This document shows, piece by piece, positions 14,667 to 20,958 of a stretch of 33,826 nt of DNA (position 1 is the first letter of the stretch; each line of letters begins with the position of its first letter). Where the stretch lies: positions 1 through 33,826 of the forward strand of contig JBJTRI010000057.1 in the NCBI GenBank assembly GCA_046076045.1. Reading direction: 5' to 3'. The notes under the pieces were generated by a model, which did not search any database, was not told where the DNA came from, and saw only the letters and a program-made list of their open reading frames with translations. The DNA comes from JAIOPA01 sp046076045 (GTDB taxonomy: Bacteria > Eisenbacteria > RBG-16-71-46). A program made the translations under genes and the position numbers.

Positions 14667-16067
14667 ATGCAGACCGCCTTCCGCAATCTCGACGAAGTAC
14701 GCCAGGCCATCGCGGTGCTGGCGACCGGCAACAACGACGCCCTCGACCGCCTGGTGTGGACCGGCGTGTTCGGCGCCGACGGCATCCGCGAGGCCGCGCG
14801 TCAGGGCGTGATGGACCAGTGCCGCTCGGTCGGCCTCTACCCCGCCTCGATCCACGGCCTGTACATGGCCCGTGGCCGCGGCGAGGCGCCCGCCACGTTC
14901 ACGGTGCCCGCGATCAACATCCGCGGCATCGCCTACGACACCGCGCGCGCGCTGTTCCGCGCCCGTCGCAAGCTCGACGCCGGTGCGGTGATCTGCGAGA
15001 TCGCGCGCTCCGAGATCAGCTACACCGGTCAGCGCCCGGCCGAGTACACGTTCGTGATCATGGCCGCCGCGCTGCGCGAGGGCTGGACCGGCCCGGTGTT
15101 CATCCAGGGCGACCACTTCCAGATCAACCACAAGAAGTACCTCGCCGACCCCAAGGCCGAGATGGACACGGTGCTCGACCTCACGTCCGAGGCGCTCGCG
15201 GCGGGCTTCTACAACATCGACGTGGACACCTCGACGCTGGTGGACCTCGACAAGCCCAGCCACCGCGAGCAGCAGGCCCTGAACGGCCGCCTGTGCGCCG
15301 AGATCACGGCCTACATCCGCAAGCACGAGCCCGCGGGCATCACGGTGTCGGTGGGTGGCGAGATCGGCGAGGTCGGCGGCAAGAACTCGACCGCCGAGGA
15401 GCTCGAGGCGTTCGTCGAGGTGTTCAACGCCGAACTGGCCAAGGCGGCCCCCGGCAAGCCCGGCATGAGCAAGATCTCGATCCAGACCGGCACGAGCCAC
15501 GGCGGCGTCCCGATGCCCGACGGCACGGTGGCCAAGGTGAAGCTCGACTTCGACACGCTCGAGGCGCTCTCGAAGCTGTCGCGCGAGAAGTACGGGTTCG
15601 CGGGCGCGGTGCAGCACGGCGCCTCGACCCTGCCCTCGGAGCTGTTCGGCGAGTTCGCCAAGCGCGGGGCGTGCGAGATCCACCTCGCGACCGAGTTCCA
15701 GAACATGATCTTCGACTCGCCCGCGTTCCCGGCCGACCTGAAGAAGGCCATCTACGACGAGCTGCGCGTGAGCGAGGCGGCCGATCGCAAGCCGACCGAC
15801 ACCGACGAGCAGTTCTTCTACAAGGTGCGCAAGAAGGCGCTCGGCGGCCGCAAGGAGCAACTGTGGGGCATGCCCGCCGAGGCGCGTGCTGCGATCGGCC
15901 AGGCGCTCGAGGACCGCTTCACCTTCCTGCTCACCCAGCTGAACGTGCCCGGCACGCGCGAGGTGGCGGCGAAGTGGGCACCGTTCGTGCCCGGCTCGTT
16001 CCCGGTGTACGACACCACGGTCGGGGTCGCCAAGGGCCCCGAGGACGTGACCGGCCTCTCCGACTGA
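14667..16067 (+). CDS. fba: Class II-type fructose-bisphosphate aldolase, long form
   Basis: A 466-residue cytoplasmic enzyme, about 100 or more residues longer than the well-known class II aldolases. Class II aldolases use a zinc ion to split or form fructose 1,6-bisphosphate. The likely metal and substrate motifs are QGDHFQIN (147-154, with D149 and H150), GGEIGEVGGKN (230-240), QTGTSHGG (273-280) and QHGAST (316-321). The His residues at 150, 278 and 317 are the probable metal ligands. The start has AAGGA 8 bases upstream. It is followed 13 bases later by FBPase, so the pair should serve gluconeogenesis or a sugar-phosphate cycle. A related tagatose- or other ketose-bisphosphate aldolase cannot be excluded. 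Confidence 0.85.
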   Translation: MQTAFRNLDEVRQAIAVLATGNNDALDRLVWTGVFGADGIREAARQGVMDQCRSVGLYPASIHGLYMARGRGEAPATFTVPAINIRGIAYDTARALFRARRKLDAGAVICEIARSEISYTGQRPAEYTFVIMAAALREGWTGPVFIQGDHFQINHKKYLADPKAEMDTVLDLTSEALAAGFYNIDVDTSTLVDLDKPSHREQQALNGRLCAEITAYIRKHEPAGITVSVGGEIGEVGGKNSTAEELEAFVEVFNAELAKAAPGKPGMSKISIQTGTSHGGVPMPDGTVAKVKLDFDTLEALSKLSREKYGFAGAVQHGASTLPSELFGEFAKRGACEIHLATEFQNMIFDSPAFPADLKKAIYDELRVSEAADRKPTDTDEQFFYKVRKKALGGRKEQLWGMPAEARAAIGQALEDRFTFLLTQLNVPGTREVAAKWAPFVPGSFPVYDTTVGVAKGPEDVTGLSD

Positions 16068-16080
16068 CCCGGAGCCCCCG

Positions 16081-17115
16081 ATGAGCGACCGCGCGGTGAC
16101 CCTGTCGCAGTTCGTGCTCCACCAGGAGCGCTTGCACCCCGAGGCGAGCGGGCAGTTCACGAGCCTGCTGCTCGACGTCGCCCTCGCGGCCAAGATGATC
16201 AACAAGGCGGTCATCCGCGCGGGGCTCTCGGACGTGCTCGGGGCCACGGGCACGGTGAACGTGCAGGGCGAGAAGGTGCAGAAGCTCGACGTGTTCGCGC
16301 ACGAGACGATCATGCGCGTGCTCGGCAGCACCGGGCAGCTGGCGGTGGTCGCGTCCGAGGAGGACGAGGACATCGTGCAGGTGACCGAGGGCGTGCCGAT
16401 CGGTCGCTACGTCGTCAACTTCGACCCGCTCGACGGGTCGTCGAACATCGACGCGAACGTCAACATCGGGACCATCTTCTCGATCCTGCCCCGGCTCACG
16501 CGCACGGGCCGCGGGACGCACGAGGACGTGCTGCAGGCGGGTCGGCGCCAGTTGTGCGCGGGCTACGTGCTGTACGGCTCGAGCACCATGCTGGTCTACA
16601 CCACCGGTGACGGCGTGCACGGCTTCACCTACGAGCCGAGCATCGGCGAGTTCCTGCTCTCGCACCCCGACATCCGCACCCCGCCGCGCGGCCGCATCTA
16701 CAGCGCGAACGAGGGCAACTACTCGCAGTGGTCCGAGGGCATGAAGCGCTACGTGGACTGGATGAAGGTCGAGGACGAGGCCACCGGGCGCCCCTACAGC
16801 GCCCGCTACGTGGGCTCACTCGTGGCCGACTTCCACCGCAACCTGCTCTACGGCGGCGTGTACCTGTACCCCGGCGACAAGAAGAACCCCAACGGCAAGC
16901 TCCGCCTGCTCTACGAGGCAGCCCCGCTCGCCTACGTGGCCGAGCAGGCCGGCGGTGCGGCCAGCGACGGCAGCCGCCGCATCATGGACATCGCCCCGGC
17001 CGCGCTGCACCAGCGCACGCCGTTGATCATCGGCAGCCCGGAGAACGTGGCCGAGGCGGAGGCGTTCGTGCAGGGCCGCCACGGCGCAGTGACCTCGGAC
17101 CGCCGCACGCACTGA
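16081..17115 (+). CDS. fbp: Fructose-1,6-bisphosphatase class 1
   Basis: A 344-residue cytoplasmic Mg-dependent phosphatase that makes fructose 6-phosphate from fructose 1,6-bisphosphate. Metal-binding motifs are SEEDED (92-97) and NFDPLDGSSNID (113-124), followed by the family's NIGTIFSIL. The substrate-binding region YSANEGNY and YLYPGDKK are also present. The ATG has GGAG 6 bases upstream. It lies downstream of the aldolase in the same operon and ends 16 bases before a perfect 17-base-pair hairpin. Length is normal for class 1 enzymes. No RuBisCO or other Calvin-cycle gene is in the window, so gluconeogenesis is the simplest role. Confidence 0.96.
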   Translation: MSDRAVTLSQFVLHQERLHPEASGQFTSLLLDVALAAKMINKAVIRAGLSDVLGATGTVNVQGEKVQKLDVFAHETIMRVLGSTGQLAVVASEEDEDIVQVTEGVPIGRYVVNFDPLDGSSNIDANVNIGTIFSILPRLTRTGRGTHEDVLQAGRRQLCAGYVLYGSSTMLVYTTGDGVHGFTYEPSIGEFLLSHPDIRTPPRGRIYSANEGNYSQWSEGMKRYVDWMKVEDEATGRPYSARYVGSLVADFHRNLLYGGVYLYPGDKKNPNGKLRLLYEAAPLAYVAEQAGGAASDGSRRIMDIAPAALHQRTPLIIGSPENVAEAEAFVQGRHGAVTSDRRTH

Positions 17116-17131
17116 GTCCGTGCTGAACCTG

Positions 17132-17170
17132 CGAACGGGCCCGGTGGGTTCCCCCCACCGGGCCCGTTCG
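17132..17170. terminator. Perfect 17-bp hairpin terminator between convergent genes
   Basis: The left arm 17132-17148 and right arm 17154-17170 are perfectly complementary (CGAACGGGCCCGGTGGG and its complement) with a TTCCC loop. It sits between fbp and the convergent arsC-like gene, so it can serve both strands. There is no U-tract of note. Confidence 0.85.
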
Positions 17171-17184
17171 TCCTCCCCCGGGAC

Positions 17185-17637
17185 TCACCGGCTCTGCGGC
17201 CAGAGCGAGGCGACCCGCCAGCGGATCTCGTCGCGGACCTCGCGGAACACGTCCAGCCTCGTGACCTCGGGAGCGGCACTGGGATCGGGCAGCGGCCAGT
17301 GCACACGCCGCACGTCGCCCGCGAGGGTCGGACACGCCTCGTCACCCTCGCCGCAGAGCGTGACCACGGTGTCGCACTCGCGCCACGGCACCTCGTCGAG
17401 GGACTTCGACAGGTGCGACGACAGGTCGAGGCCGATCTCGGACATGACCTCCTGTGCGCACGGATGCACCTGACGGGGCTCGGTGCCCGCGCTGACCACC
17501 TGCACGCCGGTGGGCGCGAGCGCACGCGCGAAACCCTCGGCCATCTGGCTGCGCGACGAGTTGTGGATGCACAGGAACAGCACCCGCTCCGGGGGACGGG
17601 TGATGAACGCGGCCGGACGCAGCTCGTTCGTGCTCAT
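17185..17637 (-). CDS. arsC: Thioredoxin-coupled arsenate reductase (low-molecular-weight phosphatase fold)
   Basis: A 150-residue cytoplasmic enzyme that reduces arsenate to arsenite. The phosphatase loop CIHNSSR (C23 to R29, C-x5-R) holds the arsenate. The second and third redox cysteines, C95 and C102 in LCGEGDEAC, have the same seven-residue spacing as Cys82 and Cys89 of the Staphylococcus plasmid pI258 ArsC. This separates it from plain tyrosine phosphatases. A phosphatase Asp follows in PLPDP. The N-terminus has about 16 extra residues before the first strand. The ATG overlaps the aquaporin stop (ATGA), so arsenate reduction and arsenite exit are coupled. Confidence 0.92.
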   Translation of the reverse strand: MSTNELRPAAFITRPPERVLFLCIHNSSRSQMAEGFARALAPTGVQVVSAGTEPRQVHPCAQEVMSEIGLDLSSHLSKSLDEVPWRECDTVVTLCGEGDEACPTLAGDVRRVHWPLPDPSAAPEVTRLDVFREVRDEIRWRVASLWPQSR

Positions 17638-18302
17638 CGGGACGAGAGCAGCGACTTGTACACGCGTGCCGCGGCGACGCCGGCGAGCAGCGGCGCAACC
17701 CAGTAGATCCAATGCCCCGTCCACACGCCCGAGGCGCACGCGGCCCCGAAGGCGCGCGCGGGGTTCAAGGCCGCACCGGTGATCGGCCCGCCCACGAGGA
17801 TGGCGGCGAACACCACGAGACCGACCCCGAAGCCCCCGAGTCGGGGCGCGCGCTCGTCCACCAGCGTGCCCCACACGACCGTGACGAGCAGGAACGTGAG
17901 CACGAACTCGACGAGCAGCGCCTGCCCGACCGATACCCCGGCCGCGACCATGGGCACGCCGAAGTGCACCGCCTCGCCGGGTTCGCCGGGCACCACGGAG
18001 CGCAGCAGGAAGCTGGCGACCACCGCGCCGGCCAACTGGGACAGCCAGTAGGTGATGGCCGAGGTGAGCGACATGCGCCGCGTCACCACGAAGCCCAGCG
18101 TGACCGCAGGGTTGAAGTGCGCCCCTGACCACACCCCGAGCGCCGTGATCATGGTGGCGAGGATGATGCCGTAGGCGGCCGCGACCACGAGCGGGTCGTC
18201 CGTGCCGGCTGCACGCTGCATGACGATCGCGCCCTGTCCGATGAAGCAGAGCGCGAACGTGCCGAGGAACTCGGCCCAGTAGGACTTGGGACCCTGATCC
18301 AT
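17634..18302 (-). CDS. aqpS: Aquaporin-family channel (AqpS-like arsenite exit channel)
   Basis: A 222-residue inner-membrane MIP-family protein with six membrane helices. The two half-helix motifs are HFNPAVT (NPA at 64-66) and ALNPARAFG (NPA at 180-182), the second followed by the selectivity-filter Arg. In Sinorhizobium, AqpS with ArsC lets internally made arsenite leave the cell down its gradient. The same gene pairing here supports that use, although water or glycerol transport is also possible. GGAGG lies 5 bases before the ATG. A TTGACG-type promoter is about 60 bases upstream. No arsR, arsB or acr3 is seen next to it. Confidence 0.9.
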   Translation of the reverse strand: MDQGPKSYWAEFLGTFALCFIGQGAIVMQRAAGTDDPLVVAAAYGIILATMITALGVWSGAHFNPAVTLGFVVTRRMSLTSAITYWLSQLAGAVVASFLLRSVVPGEPGEAVHFGVPMVAAGVSVGQALLVEFVLTFLLVTVVWGTLVDERAPRLGGFGVGLVVFAAILVGGPITGAALNPARAFGAACASGVWTGHWIYWVAPLLAGVAAARVYKSLLSSR

Positions 18303-18359
18303 GGGGACCTCCGAGGGGACCGCAAGGGCATCCGTGCGCGCACGAGGCGGGCACGATGC

Positions 18360-18389
18360 ACGCTAACGGCTCGGCCGCGCGAGCGTCAA
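18360..18389 (-). promoter_or_regulatory. Promoter of the aquaporin-arsC operon
   Basis: On the minus strand TTGACG (18389 to 18384) and TAGCGT (18365 to 18360) are separated by 18 bases. The -35 overlaps the stop codon of the upstream DUF72 gene. Transcription would begin near 18353, about 50 bases before the aquaporin ATG. I see no clear ArsR-like inverted repeat. Confidence 0.5.
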
Positions 18390-19252
18390 CGCGCGTCGTC
18401 GGCGACGCGGCGTACCTCGGGCCCGAGTACCCCCTGCCGGCGCAGCAACTCCTCCATGAGCGCGGCACTGCGCGCGGCCTGCCCCGCGTGGCAGTTGTTG
18501 AAGAACAGGTACGTGGACCTGGCCTGCTGCGCCATCTCGCGCACGCGCGCCACCCATTCCGCCAACTCGGGCTCGGTGTAGTCGTGGTCGTAGCGCAACT
18601 GCTCGCGACGCCCGCCGCTCGCCGCCGTGGGCGAGCCCGCCCGCGGTCCCCACCAGTGCGCGGCGTTGCGCCCGTGGAAGCGCACGTAGCCGATCCCGTT
18701 CGTGACGTGCGTCACCGGTGGGAGCAGGCCCGGCAGCGCGGGCTCGTCCACCGCGCAGTAGCCGAGGTCGCGCTCGGCGAGCCACGACGGCAGCCGCGGG
18801 TGCATCCACGAGGCGTGCCGGAACTCGACCCACAGCGGCTCGCCCGCGAACCCCTCGCGCAACCGCTCCAGGTGGGCCTTCGCGCCCTCGTCGCGCCGGA
18901 ACGCCCACGGGAACTGCGCGAGCAGGCCTCGGTAGCGTCCGGCCTCGCGCAGCGGGGCGAGCGCGTCGCGGAACGCAGCAACGGCCGCGGGCTCGAGCGT
19001 GCGCTCGTGGGTCATGGAGCGGTGCAGCTTCACCATGAACCGGAAGCCCGGCGGGGTGCGCTCGACCATGGGCACGAACGTGCGCGGGCCCGGCATGCGG
19101 TAGTACGAGACGTTCAGCTCGACGCAGTGGAACCGCATCGCGTAGAACGGCAGGAAGTCGCGGCTCGCGGTGCCCGGCGGGTAGAACGGTCCCACCCAGT
19201 CCGGGAACGAGTATCCCGAGGTGCCCACGAGCACCTCGCCGAGGGCGGTCAT
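18386..19252 (-). CDS. DUF72 (YecE-family) TIM-barrel protein
   Basis: A 288-residue cytoplasmic protein of the DUF72/YecE family, whose biochemical role is not established. The family hallmarks are VGTSGYSFPDWVGPFYP near the N-terminus, the VELNVSYYRMP strand, the WVEFRHASW motif and the closing YLFFNNCHAGQAA. Such proteins have a TIM-barrel-like shape with a polar cleft. The ATG at 19252 overlaps the dinB stop as ATGA, so it is translated with DNA polymerase IV. That may point to a link with DNA damage or repair, but this is inference from context only. Confidence 0.88.
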   Translation of the reverse strand: MTALGEVLVGTSGYSFPDWVGPFYPPGTASRDFLPFYAMRFHCVELNVSYYRMPGPRTFVPMVERTPPGFRFMVKLHRSMTHERTLEPAAVAAFRDALAPLREAGRYRGLLAQFPWAFRRDEGAKAHLERLREGFAGEPLWVEFRHASWMHPRLPSWLAERDLGYCAVDEPALPGLLPPVTHVTNGIGYVRFHGRNAAHWWGPRAGSPTAASGGRREQLRYDHDYTEPELAEWVARVREMAQQARSTYLFFNNCHAGQAARSAALMEELLRRQGVLGPEVRRVADDAR

Positions 19253-20547
19253 GCGCGCTCCCGCGGCCCTCGCGGACGCACCTGCGTGGGGTCGGGCGCG
19301 GAGGGGTCGGAGCCCTCGGCGTAACCCGCGCGCTCGGACGCCGCGCGCTTGGCCGCACCGAACGGGACGTGCGCGATCGCCTTGCGGTAGGCGAGCGAAC
19401 CAGCAGGGACCACGGATGCCTCGCCGAGTTTGTCGCGCACGCGGTCGAGCACGTCCTGCAGCGCACGCGAACGCTCGTCGCGCGCGAACAACTCGAGCTG
19501 CGCCTCGGCGGCCGGCGTGAGCGCCGAAGCCGAGATGCCGAGCAACCGCAGCGGCTCCCCCTTCCAGTGCTCGCGCCACAGCGCTCGCACCACGGCATGG
19601 ATCGAGAGGTGGTCGTCCACGGGCGTGCCGAGCGCGCGCTGGCGCGTGACGGTGTGGAAGCGATGGTCGCGCAGTTTCACCGTGATCGTGGCCGCACGCA
19701 CCCCGTCCGCTCGCAACCGCCGCGCGACCTGGTCCGAGAGCCGCAGCAGCGTGCCCTCGAGGAACTCGGGGTCGCGACAGTCCTCGGGCAGCGTGACCTC
19801 GTGCCCCATGGACTTGGGGTCGGAGCCCTCGTGATACGGCACCACGGGCGAGCGGTCCCGACCCCACGCCGCCTCGCGCAGGTGCTCGCCCACCACGCCG
19901 AAGGTGCGCACGAGCGTACGCTCGGGGGCGTTGGCGAGCGCGCCCACGGTGGCGATGCCCATGCCCTTGAGTCGCTGCGCGAGCTTGGGCCCCACGCCCC
20001 ACAGCTCCTGCACGTCCTTCGGCCAGTACACGCCGCGGAACGACTCCTCGTCGAGCACCGTGAGCCCGCGGGGCTTCTCGAGCCCGCTCGCCATCTTGGC
20101 GATGAGCTTGTTGGGCCCGATCCCGAACGACGCCCCCAATCCGTGCTCGCGCGCGATGCGCTCCTGCAGCTCGCGCGCGATGGCGACCGCCGACTCCGGC
20201 GTGTCGCCCCGCCCCGGCAGGCGCGACAGGTCGAGGAACGCCTCGTCCACGCTGAACGGCTCCACGTCGGGGGTCACGGACAGGAAGATCTCGAGCAACT
20301 CGAGCGACTTCTCGACGTACTTGCGCGGGCTGCCCTCGACGTACTCGGCGTGCGGGCATCGGCGCTTGGCCTCGCCGAGCGGCATGCCGGCGCGCACGCC
20401 GAACGGGCGCGCCTCGTAGGAGGCGGCCGTCACCACGCCGCGCCGGTTCGGGTCACCGCACACGATGACCGGCTTGCCGCGCAGGTGCGGATGGTGCGCT
20501 TGCTCCACCGAGGCGAAGAACGCATCCATGTCGGCGAGCAGAATCAA
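19249..20547 (-). CDS. dinB: DNA polymerase IV (Y-family translesion polymerase)
   Basis: A 432-residue translesion DNA polymerase. The palm active site has ADMDAFFASVE (residues 5-15, with D6 and D8) and SVDEAFLD (99-106, with D101 and E102). The finger YEARPFGV motif (44-51) is intact, and the thumb helix-hairpin-helix ELWGVGPKLAQRL follows. The little-finger domain runs to about 370. A Lys/Arg/Pro-rich tail of about 60 residues follows, without a clear beta-clamp motif that I can name. The start is TTG 20547, with GGGAG about 7 bases upstream. It lies 19 bases after the DUF6504-like gene. Confidence 0.95.
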   Translation of the reverse strand: MILLADMDAFFASVEQAHHPHLRGKPVIVCGDPNRRGVVTAASYEARPFGVRAGMPLGEAKRRCPHAEYVEGSPRKYVEKSLELLEIFLSVTPDVEPFSVDEAFLDLSRLPGRGDTPESAVAIARELQERIAREHGLGASFGIGPNKLIAKMASGLEKPRGLTVLDEESFRGVYWPKDVQELWGVGPKLAQRLKGMGIATVGALANAPERTLVRTFGVVGEHLREAAWGRDRSPVVPYHEGSDPKSMGHEVTLPEDCRDPEFLEGTLLRLSDQVARRLRADGVRAATITVKLRDHRFHTVTRQRALGTPVDDHLSIHAVVRALWREHWKGEPLRLLGISASALTPAAEAQLELFARDERSRALQDVLDRVRDKLGEASVVPAGSLAYRKAIAHVPFGAAKRAASERAGYAEGSDPSAPDPTQVRPRGPRERA

Positions 20548-20566
20548 TCGACGCTCCCGCCCCGGC

Positions 20567-20821
20567 TCACGCGGGGCCCGTCCATGCGCGACTCAGGACC
20601 CACGACGGTCCCCGCGCGTCGAAGCAGAGTTCGTAGCTGTCGTCCCGGGCGCCCCGGACCGCGAAGTAGCGGAGTTGCGCCTGGCCCTCGCGCCGCGTCC
20701 AGTGCCCCGTGACCTCGCGGATGCGCACCACGCGGCCCTGCCAGCGGAAGCGGATCGGGCGCATGGCGCCGTCCACGAACACGGTGAGGACGTCGACCGG
20801 GTCGTTGTGGGATTCGAACAT
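20567..20821 (-). CDS. Small DUF6504-like protein upstream of dinB
   Basis: An 84-residue, Trp/Arg-rich soluble protein, with no membrane segment or Cys motif. The pattern of a short N-terminal strand, RPIRFRWQGRVVRIREVTGHW and a C-terminal strand-rich half ending SWVLSRAW looks like the small proteins labelled DUF6504, which I recall lying beside Y-family polymerases and DnaE2 in actinobacteria. Its role is unknown. It is the first gene of the dinB transcript, with the ATG about 36 bases after a predicted transcription start. A recall-based family call, but the coding frame and context are good. Confidence 0.75.
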   Translation of the reverse strand: MFESHNDPVDVLTVFVDGAMRPIRFRWQGRVVRIREVTGHWTRREGQAQLRYFAVRGARDDSYELCFDARGPSWVLSRAWTGPA

Positions 20822-20863
20822 GGTCGCCCGGGCCTCCCCGGCACTCCGACCGGCACCACGGGC

Positions 20864-20893
20864 ATCCTACTGCACAAACGGGCAGCGGGGCAA
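20864..20893 (-). promoter_or_regulatory. Promoter of the dinB operon with a LexA-like palindrome in its spacer
   Basis: On the minus strand TTGCCC (20893 to 20888) and TAGGAT (20869 to 20864) are 18 bases apart. Between them lies CTGCCCGTTTGTGCAG (20885 to 20870), an inverted repeat of the form CTG-N10-CAG with 4-base arms. This has the layout of the proteobacterial LexA box and sits where a repressor would block RNA polymerase. The downstream gene is a translesion polymerase, a classical SOS gene. The operator role is inference. Confidence 0.45.
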
Positions 20894-20934
20894 GGCCGCG
20901 TGCTCGCGACCCTGCCCCGCCCCGCCGCCACGCC

Positions 20935-20953
20935 CCCCGGGAAGGCCCCGGGG
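20935..20953 (-). terminator. GC hairpin just after ccmF
   Basis: CCCCGGG and CCCGGGG arms (20935-20941, 20947-20953) pair perfectly around a five-base loop. The hairpin begins 5 bases beyond the ccmF stop codon, at the end of the 13-gene minus-strand run. No U-tract follows. It is a likely terminator by position. Confidence 0.5.
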
Positions 20954-20958
20954 ACGCC

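Noticed and set aside
18303..18385. An ArsR-type operator before the aquaporin gene
   Set aside because: No inverted repeat of suitable form was found around the predicted promoter.
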